From an uncultured Alphaproteobacteria bacterium (GTDB taxonomy: Bacteria > Pseudomonadota > Alphaproteobacteria > Geminicoccales > Geminicoccaceae): DNA of 64,000 nucleotides. The translations under genes and the position numbers were made by a program. The stretch covers positions 186,001-250,000 of the forward strand of contig CALBAK010000026.1 in NCBI GenBank assembly GCA_937926445.1, in the 5' to 3' direction. The notes below the pieces were generated by a model. The model was not told the origin of the DNA. It ran no database searches and saw only the letters and a list, made by a program, of their open reading frames with translations. Below are positions 20,630 through 28,573 of this stretch, piece by piece (the stretch's first letter is position 1; every line of letters begins with the position of its first letter).

Positions 20630-20905
20630 TCGTTCGGCGTCGCACAGCCCGCGGTCGCTCCGCACACCAGCATCCGCCCCCCCGGAGGGAGGCATTCGAA
20701 GCTCTCGAGCCGGGTCTCGCCGCCGATGCGGTCGACGATGACCTCGATACCGCCGCGCCCTTCGTGCCCGGCTTGCCGTAGTCCCGCCGGATCACCGCGC
20801 GGAAATCCTCGCGGCTCGTTTCGATCACCTTGCCGGCGCCGAGATCCCTCGCTCGCTCGCGCTTCCGGGGCGTGCCACCGCAGGCGATCACCTCGGCGCT
20901 CGCCC
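20630..20905 (-). pseudogene. Zinc-type alcohol dehydrogenase/quinone oxidoreductase (MDR), C-terminal remnant
   Basis: Fragments of the nucleotide-binding half of an MDR oxidoreductase read on the minus strand. One frame gives EVIACGGTPRKRERARDLGAGKVI, then TSREDFRAVIRRDYGKPGTKG. The match then jumps frame to IEVIVDRIGGETRLESFECL and PPGGRMLVCGATAG. These are the second half of a Rossmann domain in order. The N-terminal half and the rest of the C-terminus are gone. It lies tail to tail with glgX. Confidence 0.65.
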
Positions 20906-20959
20906 GCCACCGCTGCACGGGTGTCGCGGGGTTTCGACCCTCTTCCCCCGCATCCTCGA

Positions 20960-21300
20960 ACAACGCCATCTTCTCGACCGCCTCGCCCTCTCCGGCGTGA
21001 ACGCCGTCCCGGTCGATTCCGCGCCGGTGTCGCATGCGCTCTTCGAGGCGATGCCTCGGCGGTGTCCGTACCGCGACAAGGGCGAGGCCCAGGTAGCCGC
21101 GGTCTCGTTGAGAAAGAGTCGCAGCATGGACGGCGAAGCGCTCCGCCGCCATTGCTTCGAGCACGGACCGGCCTACCCTCTTGCGAAGCGGGTGGCGATC
21201 GTCGACGAGCTGCCGCGCACGGGCGCTGGCGAGATCGACCGGCTGGCGATCGCCGGGCGGTTTCGAGCACTCTGTGCCGAGCCGACGGAGATCCTGGATG
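20960..21300 (+). pseudogene. Acyl-CoA synthetase (AMP-binding), C-terminal domain remnant
   Basis: A plus-strand stretch reads CPYRDKGEAQVAAVSLRKS, then DGEALRRHCFEHGPAYPLAK, then RVAIVDELPRTGAGEIDRLA. This matches the small C-terminal domain of AMP-binding ligases, with the A10-type motif (LPRTATGKID in the family) altered so that the catalytic Lys is Glu (GAGEID). The large N-terminal domain is absent. It ends a few bases before the VOC gene. Confidence 0.65.
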
Positions 21301-21313
21301 GCAGAGAACCGGG

Positions 21314-22219
21314 ATGCGTGAGAGGAAGCAAGGGATCCGCGGCGTGGGCGATCTCGACCACGCGGTGATCCTGGTGGCGGACCTCGAAGAAGCCGAGCGC
21401 CGCTTTGCCGCCCTGGGCTTCCGTACCACGCCCCACGGCTATCACTCGGCGCACATGGGTACCGCCAACAGCACCGTGGTGCTGCCCGACCGCCGCACCT
21501 ATTTCGAGCTCCTTTCGGTCTCCGTGCCCACACCCGCCAACGCCGTCCAGCGCGCCCGTCTCGGGCACCGGCCCGGGCTCTACGGGCTCGCCTTCAAAAC
21601 CGAGGACGCCCGCGCTGTCGCGGCCGAGCTCGCCGCGGCGGGTCTGGGCGAAGGCGGAGCGATCGACTTCGCCCGCACGGTTGAACTCGCCGACGGCCCG
21701 CGCGATGCCCGTTTCACAGTCGCCCGCACTCGCAACGACGCCGCCCCGGGGGCCTGGTGGTTCGTGTGCCAGCACCATACTCCCGATCTCGTCTGGCGGC
21801 CCGACTATCTCGAGCAGCCGAACGGGGCGATGGCACTGGTCGAGGTTCTGGGCTCGGCCGCCGATCTCGACGCTCTCGAAGCGCCCTGGCGGCTCCTGCT
21901 CGGCGAGCGCGTGCGGCGGACCGCGGACCGTCTCGAGGCGCGCACCGCCACCGCCACGATCGCCTTCCACGAGCCCGAGGGCCTGCGCCGCCGGCTCGGC
22001 GGCGCGGTCGACGGGCTCGATCTCGCCGAGCCCGGGCTCGTGGCGCTCGTCTTCGCGGTCGCCGATCCGGCCCGCGCCCGTTCCTGCCTCGAGGCCGCGG
22101 GGATCGCGCTGCTGACCGGGGAGGGAGGTACGGTGCTGGTGCCGGCGGCGGCGGCCTGCGGGGTCGTGATCGCGTTCCGTCCGGCCGCGGCCGGCCGAGG
22201 CGAGGAGGGCGACGGGTAA
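21314..22219 (+). CDS. VOC-superfamily (glyoxalase-like domain) protein, function unknown
   Basis: A 301-residue protein with a VOC/glyoxalase-like N-terminal module: DLDHAVILVADLEEAERRFAALGF (first beta-alpha-beta with metal-type His), YHSAHMGTANSTVVL, TYFELLSV. A second module includes WWFVCQHHTPDLVWRPDYLE and ALVEVLGSAADL. This is the layout of the single-chain glyoxalase-like domain family seen beside degradative genes. ATG 21314 is chosen; the GTG at 21341 is an alternative. It is intact between two groups of remnants. The substrate cannot be inferred. Confidence 0.75.
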   Translation: MRERKQGIRGVGDLDHAVILVADLEEAERRFAALGFRTTPHGYHSAHMGTANSTVVLPDRRTYFELLSVSVPTPANAVQRARLGHRPGLYGLAFKTEDARAVAAELAAAGLGEGGAIDFARTVELADGPRDARFTVARTRNDAAPGAWWFVCQHHTPDLVWRPDYLEQPNGAMALVEVLGSAADLDALEAPWRLLLGERVRRTADRLEARTATATIAFHEPEGLRRRLGGAVDGLDLAEPGLVALVFAVADPARARSCLEAAGIALLTGEGGTVLVPAAAACGVVIAFRPAAAGRGEEGDG

Positions 22220-22254
22220 CGGACCGTTCGTCGGACTCGCGGTGTCGGCCACGA

Positions 22255-22560
22255 CCGTGCTCACACCGGAAAAGACCGCGGCCCGGCAGATCGAGTGGCG
22301 GATGGCCACGATCGACACCGAGACCGGCGTCCGGTTCACGAACATCGCCGAGCCCTTCGCCGAATGGGTGCGCCGGCCGACCAGCGGGCGGACGAAGATC
22401 GACCCGCTGCCGGCCGGCACGTCGGCGACATCTTCGAGTTGCACGAGGCGGTCGAGGACGGGCTCGTCGAGACGACCGATCGGCCGCCGGTCTTTCTCGG
22501 CTCGGCCGATCCCACCGACGCCACGATCGCGAGCTCCCCGACTGTCCCCGGTATCCGCTT
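22255..22560 (+). pseudogene. TRAP transporter binding protein (DctP), N-terminal remnant
   Basis: The plus strand reads RQIEWRMATIDTETGVRFTN, then FAEWVRRPTSGRTKIDPLPAG, then in another frame GDIFELHEAVEDGLVETTDR and PPVFLGSADPTDATIASSP. This is the order of the first lobe of a mannitol/chloroaromatic-type TRAP binding protein, comparable with the intact one at 49573-50670 (IKWRMASSF, GKFQIQLFAAGEIVPG, VLDAVQNNTVEAG). The export signal and about two thirds of the protein are missing, and the sequence runs straight into DctM-like text. Confidence 0.6.
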
Positions 22561-23756
22561 TTCGGGCCGCAGCTGCTCTTCGGCCTGCCCGCCTACGGGA
22601 ACGAAATCGGCCTTCGGCTGCACGCCGGCATCACTGGGACCGCCTCCGACTTCCTGCTCTCGGCCCTGCCGCCCTTCGTTTCCACGGGGTGCGTGCTCGA
22701 GCGCTCGGGCATCGCCGAGCGACCCTTCCAGGCGATGCTCGTCTGGCTCGGCAGGCTGTTCGGCGGCTCGATGCTCGCGACGGTCGCCGTGGCCGCGGTG
22801 ACCGCCGCCTCGAGCGGCATCACGGCGATCCCGGTCACGCTCCGGCGGCGCTGCGGCGAGGCCTCGATCTCCGCCACGATCCGCACTGGCGGCTCGTTCG
22901 GCATCATGATCCCGCCCTCGCTCGTGGTCGTGATCCACGCCTCGCTCGCCAAACAGCCGGTCGGCCTCCTGCCGGCCGCGCTCCTGCTGCCCCGCCCGTT
23001 CGTGGTGGCACTCTTCCTGGCCTCGATCCCGGGTCTCTGACTGCTGCGCCCAGACGCGGGACCGCCGGCCCCCGTCGAGCCCCTGTCGCTCGCCTGCGAG
23101 CTCGCGCTTACCGCCACGGGCCGTGTGCCGGCGGCCGTTCCGATCGCAGCCGAGCTCGGGCCGGTCCTCGCCGGGACCGCGAGCCCGACCGAGGCTGCCT
23201 CGGTGGGGGCCCAAGGTGCGCTACCCCTCGCCGCCTTTCCTTCGCCGTCCTGCGCGCCGCCCTCGAGCGCGCGCTCCCGATCTACGCCACGATCCTCTCG
23301 ATCGTGGTCGGCGGCTCGATGTTCACGGTCGTCTTCGAGGTTCACGGCGGCCACCCGCTCGTGGCCGATCTCGCGGGAGGGGGCACGGGCCTCTCGCCGG
23401 AGGGTGTCGTGCTCCAGCTGCTCGCGATCGTCTTCCTCGCGGGCTTCCTCCTCGACCGGGTCTCGACCGTCTCGATCTGCCTGCCGATCTTGCCGCCGAT
23501 CCTGGCCGAGGCGAAGATCGACCCGTCCTGGTTCGCGGCCCTCGTGGTCGTCGTCGTCCAGATCAGCGGTTTCGCCCCACCCGTGGTGCCCTCGATCTCC
23601 TACCGCCGTTCAATCGCTCAGTCCCAGATCGGCTACGGCCACGGGGTGCAGGACCTGGTCCCCTCCGTGGCGGCCCAGCTCCTCACCCTCGCCTTCTTCT
23701 ACGCCTTGCCGGCCCTCGCCATCTGGCTGCCGAAGGCGCCGATCCGGGGCTTCTGA
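22560..23756 (+). pseudogene. TRAP transporter large permease (DctM), decayed
   Basis: Remnant of the 12-TM ion-coupled permease subunit. First frame: FLLSALPPFVSTGCVLERSG, IAERPFQAMLVWLGRLFGGS, GGSFGIMIPPSLVVVIHASL, ending at TGA near 23040. Middle frame: SPTEAASVGAQGALPLAAF. Last frame: LSFAVLRAALERALPIYATI, FLAGFLLDRVSTVSICLPIL, and APPVVPSISYRRSIAQSQIG, to the stop at 23756. Compared with DctM it has at least two frameshifts and internal deletions. With the dctP fragment before it, a whole TRAP system has been lost here. Confidence 0.8.
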
Positions 23757-23760
23757 GCCG

Positions 23761-25062
23761 ATGGCCGTACCCGCGGACGACCGTCAGCCGACCTCGTTCT
23801 GGGCCGCGACCACCCCGCCCGGCCCCGAGCTCCCGACGCTTCTGGGCCCGATCGAGGCCGATGTCGCGATCGTCGGTGCCGGCTTCACCGGCCTTTCGAC
23901 AGCGCTCCATTTGGCCGAGGCCGCTCCCGCCCTCGCCGTCGTGCTGCTCGAGGCCGAGGAGCCCGGCTTCGGCGCCTCGGGTCGCAACAACGGCCAGGTG
24001 ATCCCGACGCTGACCCGGCCCGATCCGGACGATCTCGTGGCCCGGCTCGGCGCCGAGCGGGGCGAGCGGTTCGTCGCTCTGGTTCGCGATTCGGCCGCCT
24101 TCACCTTCGACCTGATCCGCCGCCTCGCGATCGCCTGCGATGCCGCGCAGACCGGTTGGATCCAGCCCGCCCACAGCCCCGGGCGCTTCGAGCGGGTCAG
24201 CAAGAAGCGGTTCGCGCAATGGGCGCGGCGCGGGGCCGAAGTCGAGCTGTTGGAGCCGAGGCGGCTCGCCGAGCGGCTCGGCAGCGAGGCCTGGTACGGC
24301 GGCTGGGCCGCGCGCACCGGCGGTCATCTCAACCCTCTGGCCTTCGCCCGCGGCCTCGCCCGAGCGGTCGTCGCGCGCGGCGTGCGGCTCTTCGCCCGCT
24401 CGCCCCTGACCGGCCTCGAGCGGGTCGGCGCCCGCTGGCGGCTCTCGACGCCCCGCGGGCGAGTCGAGGCTCGTCGCGTGCTGCTCGCCACCGCCGCCTA
24501 TTCGGGTCCCGCGACCGGGGCGCTCGGCCGCAGCTTCGTGCCCTTCCGCCCCTGGATGCTCGCGAGCGAGCCCTTGGGCGAGAACGTCCGCCGCTCGGTC
24601 GTGCCGGGCGGCGAGGCGGTCTCCGACACCCGGGCCGATCTCCGCTTCCTGCGCTGGACGGCGGACGGCCGCCTGATCTCGGGCGGGGCGCTGGCCCTTC
24701 CCCTGGCCGAACGACGGCGCCTCGAGCGGCGAGTGGCCGCTTTCCTCGGCCGCGCCTTCCCGGCCCTGGCCGGGCTCCGCTTCGACCATGCCTGGAGCGG
24801 TGCCATCGCCGTGACACCCGACCGCCACCCGCATCTCTTGCGGCTCGGACCCGAGCTCTTCGCCTGGATCGGCTGCAACGGCCGCGGCGTGGCGCTCGCG
24901 ACCGCCCTCGGGCCACATCTCGCGGGCCTGTTGCGCGGCGAGGCGGAGCACAATCTGCCGCTGCCGCTCGAGGAGCCGGCGCCGATCCCGCTCCCGCGCC
25001 TTTCCGCCGCCCTCGGCCGGCTCGCGCTGCCCTATTATCGCTGGCTCGATTCGCGCCCCTGA
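23761..25062 (+). CDS. FAD-dependent oxidoreductase, gamma-glutamylputrescine oxidase-like (DAO family)
   Basis: Amine or amino-acid oxidase of the D-amino-acid-oxidase fold, 433 aa. The FAD dinucleotide-binding motif is ADVAIVGAGFTGLSTALHLAE. PuuB-like text follows: EPGFGASGRNNGQVIPTLTR, ARTGGHLNPLAFARGLA, MLASEPLGENV, FDHAWSGAIAVTPDRHPHL, and IGCNGRGVALATALGPHLA. ATG 23761 lies five bases after the dctM remnant and matches the family start (SFWAATTPP, as in PuuB proteins). Substrate is unproven. Its 3' end overlaps that of the convergent SDR gene by 28 bases. Confidence 0.85.
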   Translation: MAVPADDRQPTSFWAATTPPGPELPTLLGPIEADVAIVGAGFTGLSTALHLAEAAPALAVVLLEAEEPGFGASGRNNGQVIPTLTRPDPDDLVARLGAERGERFVALVRDSAAFTFDLIRRLAIACDAAQTGWIQPAHSPGRFERVSKKRFAQWARRGAEVELLEPRRLAERLGSEAWYGGWAARTGGHLNPLAFARGLARAVVARGVRLFARSPLTGLERVGARWRLSTPRGRVEARRVLLATAAYSGPATGALGRSFVPFRPWMLASEPLGENVRRSVVPGGEAVSDTRADLRFLRWTADGRLISGGALALPLAERRRLERRVAAFLGRAFPALAGLRFDHAWSGAIAVTPDRHPHLLRLGPELFAWIGCNGRGVALATALGPHLAGLLRGEAEHNLPLPLEEPAPIPLPRLSAALGRLALPYYRWLDSRP

Positions 25063-25826
25063 GCCTCGGCCTCGCCCTCGGCCAGATGCGCGAGCACGAC
25101 GCCACCGAAGGCCTGGTCGGTCGGCACGAGGTCGATCCGGGCGAGATCGACATGCGGCGGCAGTCGCAAGGCGTCGACCACCACCCGCGCCACTTCGCTC
25201 GGCCGGATGGCGCGAAAACCACGATAGAGCCGCTCCCGGACGGTGGCCCGGTCGCCGCCCATCGCATCGAGATAGATGTCGGTCTCGACCCGGCCCGGAT
25301 TTAGTTCGGTGACCCGAATGCCCGTTCCGACGAGATCGAGCCGCAGGTTCTGGGCGAGCATCGACAGCGCCGCCTTCGATGCGGTGTAGACGGCCATCGC
25401 CGGATAGGGGTGGTGGGCCGAGATCGACGAGGTGACGAACAGATGACCGCTGCGGCGTGCCACCATGCCCGGCAGCAGCACGCGGATGGTGTGCATGGCG
25501 GCTTTGACATTGAGGTCGAGCATCGCATCGAGCTCGTGCCGCCCCATTTCGTGCAGGGGTTTCACCGCGCTGATCCCGCCTGCGTTGACCACGAGCACGT
25601 CGACGGCGAGCGGGCCGAGGGCGGCCTCGAGGGCAGCCGTGTCGGTGACATCCAGCGGCAGCGGCCGACAACCGGTCTCGGCCGCGAGGCCGGCAAGCGC
25701 TTCGGCCGAGCGCGCGACCGCATAGACCTCGAGCCCCTCGGCGCGGAGTGCCGCGACGATCGCGGCACCGATCCCGCGCGAGGCGCCTGTCACGAGCGCG
25801 GTCCGATAGGCGGGGCTGGTGGTCAC
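25035..25826 (-). CDS. Short-chain dehydrogenase/reductase (SDR)
   Basis: Classical SDR of 263 aa. Cofactor motif TALVTGASRGIGAAIVAAL, NNAG-equivalent VVNAGGIS, the catalytic Ser in FVTSSISAHHPYPAM, Tyr and Lys in VYTASKAALSMLAQNL, and the NPGRVETD segment. The arginine after the glycine loop (VARSAE) suggests NADP(H). GTG 25826 overlaps the stop of the upstream chimeric dehydrogenase gene (GTGA), so it may depend on that transcript. The substrate is unknown. Confidence 0.9.
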   Translation of the reverse strand: MTTSPAYRTALVTGASRGIGAAIVAALRAEGLEVYAVARSAEALAGLAAETGCRPLPLDVTDTAALEAALGPLAVDVLVVNAGGISAVKPLHEMGRHELDAMLDLNVKAAMHTIRVLLPGMVARRSGHLFVTSSISAHHPYPAMAVYTASKAALSMLAQNLRLDLVGTGIRVTELNPGRVETDIYLDAMGGDRATVRERLYRGFRAIRPSEVARVVVDALRLPPHVDLARIDLVPTDQAFGGVVLAHLAEGEAEAQGRESSQR

Positions 25827-27183
25827 GGGCGAGTCTCCTCGAAGAGCCGGCGGAGCCGCTGGCCGAGCCGCTCGAGCGCCACCACGGCGGCATCGGGCGC
25901 CCGGATCGTGTGTAGCGTACCATGGGCGAGGCCTGGCCAGACCAGGAGCTCGTGCCGCACCATCACCTCGCCGAGCTTCTGCGCGAGCGTGCGGCTCTCG
26001 TCGAGCAGCGGGTCGATCACGGCGGCGGCCTCGGGCAGAGCCTCGCCACCTCCGGCCCCGGCCGGAGACCACTCGGCCGCGGCGAGGGCCGCCGGTACGT
26101 CCTTCTCCCTCACCCGCCCGTCGGCTCCGTTCCGCGCAACGCGAGCGAGGTCGACTCCGTGCTCGCGGGCGAGCCTTCGGGCGATCGGAGAGGCCGGCAC
26201 GAAATCCGTTTCCTGCGGGGCCGCCGCGCGGCGGTCGCTGGCCACAGCGGTGGGGGTCGGGGCCGGCTCCCTCGGGCGGGCCGGCGCGGCCGGCAGCGGC
26301 GCTGGTAGCGAGGCCGCTTCTGCCGCCGCGCCGCCCCGTGCGCCCCCGCCGCCCGCGCGCGGCACCCCCGGTCCCTCGGGCCGCAGCCGGCACAGCACGC
26401 TGCCGACCGTGACGCCCCGTCCGGACTCGACCGATGGTGCTTCGACCACGCCGGCCGTCTGGCTGATCACCTCCCTCGCCGCCTCGGCGGTCTCGACCAC
26501 GGCGAGCACCGCTCCGGCCTCGACTGCCTCCTCGGCGAGCCGCTCGGCCGCGGCGAGGGCTGCGAGCACCATCCGGCTCGAGGCCACGATCGTGAGGTCG
26601 CGGCCCGCCCGGCGGATCACGGCCGGGCCGATCCGCTCCACATGCTCGCTCGGCGGCACCGGCCCACGGGTTTCGTAGAGCGCCTCGTGCTCGACGAAGA
26701 CCACCGGGTTCGGATCGCCGATCGCGGCCTCGAGCAGGCCCTCGGCGTCGGCCGGGCTGGCCGGCACGACGACCTCGAGCCCCGGGATGTGGGCGACCCG
26801 GGCCTCGAGGCTCTCGCTGTTCTGCGCCCCCCGAGTGGGTAGCACGAGGGCAGCCGCACCGCTCCGTTCCAGATCCGAGGCAGCACCTCGGCCTGGTCGA
26901 CGAGCCGGTCGAGGCAGAGCGGCAGGAAGTCCACGTCCATGATCTCGGCGACGGGCCCGTGGCCCGTCACGCCGGCCCCGATCCGGAGCGCTCCGATCGC
27001 CGGCTCGGCGATCGGCGTATCGCGGACCCGCGAGGGTCCGCACTCGGCCGAGAGGTCCTTCGTCACTTCGAAGACGCCGCCATGAACGCCGACGTCCTCG
27101 CCGAACACCACGACCGAGGGGTCGCGCCGCGTCTGTTCGAGGATGGCTTCGCGCAAGTCTTCGGCGTAGCGCAGCTCGCGCAC
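25823..27183 (-). pseudogene. Chimeric remnant: dehydrogenase E1-beta joined to E2 lipoyl and E3-binding domains and a hydrolase tail
   Basis: GTG 27183 starts an E1-beta-like protein (RELRYAEDLREAILEQTRRD, VVFGEDVGVHGGVFEVTKDL, LPRIWNGAVRLP). Frame is lost near 26848 and resumes as NSESLEARVAHIPGLEVVVP, NPVVFVEHEALYETRG, GRDLTIVASSRMVLAALAAA. After RLAEE the text changes without a stop to an E2 lipoyl domain (VEAGAVLAVVETAEAAREVI, TAGVVEAP) in which the lipoyl Lys of ETDKA is Glu. An E3-binding domain follows (ASPIARRLAREHGVDLARVA), then an alpha/beta-hydrolase C-terminus (DPLLDESRTLAQKLGE, LLVWPGLAHG). The E1-beta C-terminal domain and the E2 catalytic core are missing. Confidence 0.8.
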
Positions 27184-27198
27184 GGGCAGGCTCCCGCA

Positions 27199-28125
27199 CT
27201 AGGCCAGGCTCGTCGACGTGTTCGGCGCCCGCGAGCGCCTCGGCCGGCGCCAACGGTGCGGCGAGCGCGGCTCGGAGTTCCCGCTCGACCTCGCCCTCGA
27301 GCGCGAGGAGCGCGCTCTCGCCGAGCTCGGGCAAAAGTTCGCCGCGCAGCCGCAGGATCGGGTCTCGGGACCGCCAGGCGGCGATCTCGGCCGGATCCCG
27401 ATAGCCACCGAGATCGCTCGTCGAGAAGCCCTCGAGCCGTTGGGTGCGGGCCTCGATCAGGCTGGGTCCCTCGCCCCGGGGGGCGGGTCGCGGCCTCGGC
27501 CACCGCCCCGAACACCGCCCGCACGTCGTTGCCGTCGACCCTCACCCCGGGCATGCCGTAGCCCGCGGAACCCATCGCGAGCTCGGGCACCGCGGCCTGC
27601 GCCGCGTTCGGCACGGTCGGGGGAAAGCCGTCGTGTTCGATGAGGAAGATCACCGGCAGCCGCCACGGGCTCGCGAGGTTCACGGCCTCGTGGGCGGCGC
27701 CGATTTGGGCGGCACCGTCGCCCAGGAAGGCGCAGGCCACGCGCGGCTCGCCGCGCACCCGGAAGGCGAGCGCCCGGCCGACCGCCACCGGCAGCATCCC
27801 GCGCATGATCCCGCAGCCCCCGAGGAGCCCCACCGCCGGATCGGCCACCGGCATGTGCCCGCCGCGGTCGCCGCAGCTCCCGGTGGCCCGGCCCGTGATA
27901 TCGGCCACGAGCGGGCCGAGCGCCGTGCCCCTCGCCGAGACAATGGGCGTCACCACGATGGGTCGCGGTCACCGGGTCCTCGGGCTCGAGCGCGGCCGTG
28001 GCGCCGATACCCCCCTCCTGACCGTCGCAGCGATGGATCGGCCCGCGGTTGCGGCCCTCCTCGTGCAGCCGGCCGAGCTCCTTCTCGAGCCGACGCGCGG
28101 GCACCATGTGGCGGTAGTCTCACGC
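27199..28125 (-). pseudogene. Pyruvate/2-oxoacid dehydrogenase E1-alpha subunit, frameshifted
   Basis: Thiamine-diphosphate subunit of a pyruvate, acetoin or branched-chain dehydrogenase complex. First frame: YRHMVPARRLEKELGRLHEE, DGQEGGIGATAALEPEDPVT, THRGDAHCLGEG. A shift near 27925 leads to GPLVADITGRATGSCGDRGG, HMPVADPAVGLLGGCGIMRG, the ThDP motif region AFLGDGAAQIGAAHEAVNLA, and VDGNDVRAVFGAVAEA. A second shift near 27485 gives EGPSLIEARTQRLEGFSTSD and the C-terminal helices. No stop in this last frame separates it from the E1-beta region. It is directly upstream of the E1-beta chimera. Confidence 0.8.
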
Positions 28126-28570
28126 AGCGCACGGAACCCGGGTCGGTTCGGCGAGGCGCGCTCCCGGCGCCAACGGCCCGGGTCTCGGCCGCCTCCACGA
28201 CCGCGTCGTCTATCGCCTCCCGAGGGATCCGCTCGTCGAGCCGGCTTGCGAGCCTGCTCGCCACCGGGACGAGCTCTTCGAGGGTCGTTGCGGCCCGGGC
28301 GGGTGCGAGGGCGAGCGCTCGCCGGCCGGGGGCGAAGGGCTCGCTGCAGCCCGAAAGGCCACAGAGATCCGAGAAGCGCCGCTCGGCCCGGTCGAGCAGG
28401 AGCCCGGCGGCCCGGGCGGCAAAGTAGGGCGCCGCCTCGCCGCCAAGCCGCCGGAGCGCTTCCTGCAGCTCGCGCGCCTCGGCCTCGGCCGGGAGCAGGG
28501 GGCGAGCGGGCGGGATCGGTCCGCGCCGGGCGACGGCACCGGCGAGCCGCGATCCCGGCCACCCTGCCGG
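28126..28570 (-). other. Open reading frame of unknown nature between the kinase and E1-alpha remnant
   Basis: After the kinase stop the minus strand stays open in the same frame for over 400 bases and reads like a helical, charged protein: LLPAEAEARELQEALRRLGG, APYFAARAAGLLLDRAERRF, LEELVPVASRLASRLDERIP, EAIDDAVVEAAETRAVGAG. No ATG start and no family are recognisable. It could be the 3' part of a gene whose start was lost, belonging to the decayed dehydrogenase locus, or a small gene with an unusual start. Confidence 0.4.
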
Positions 28571-28573
28571 TGC

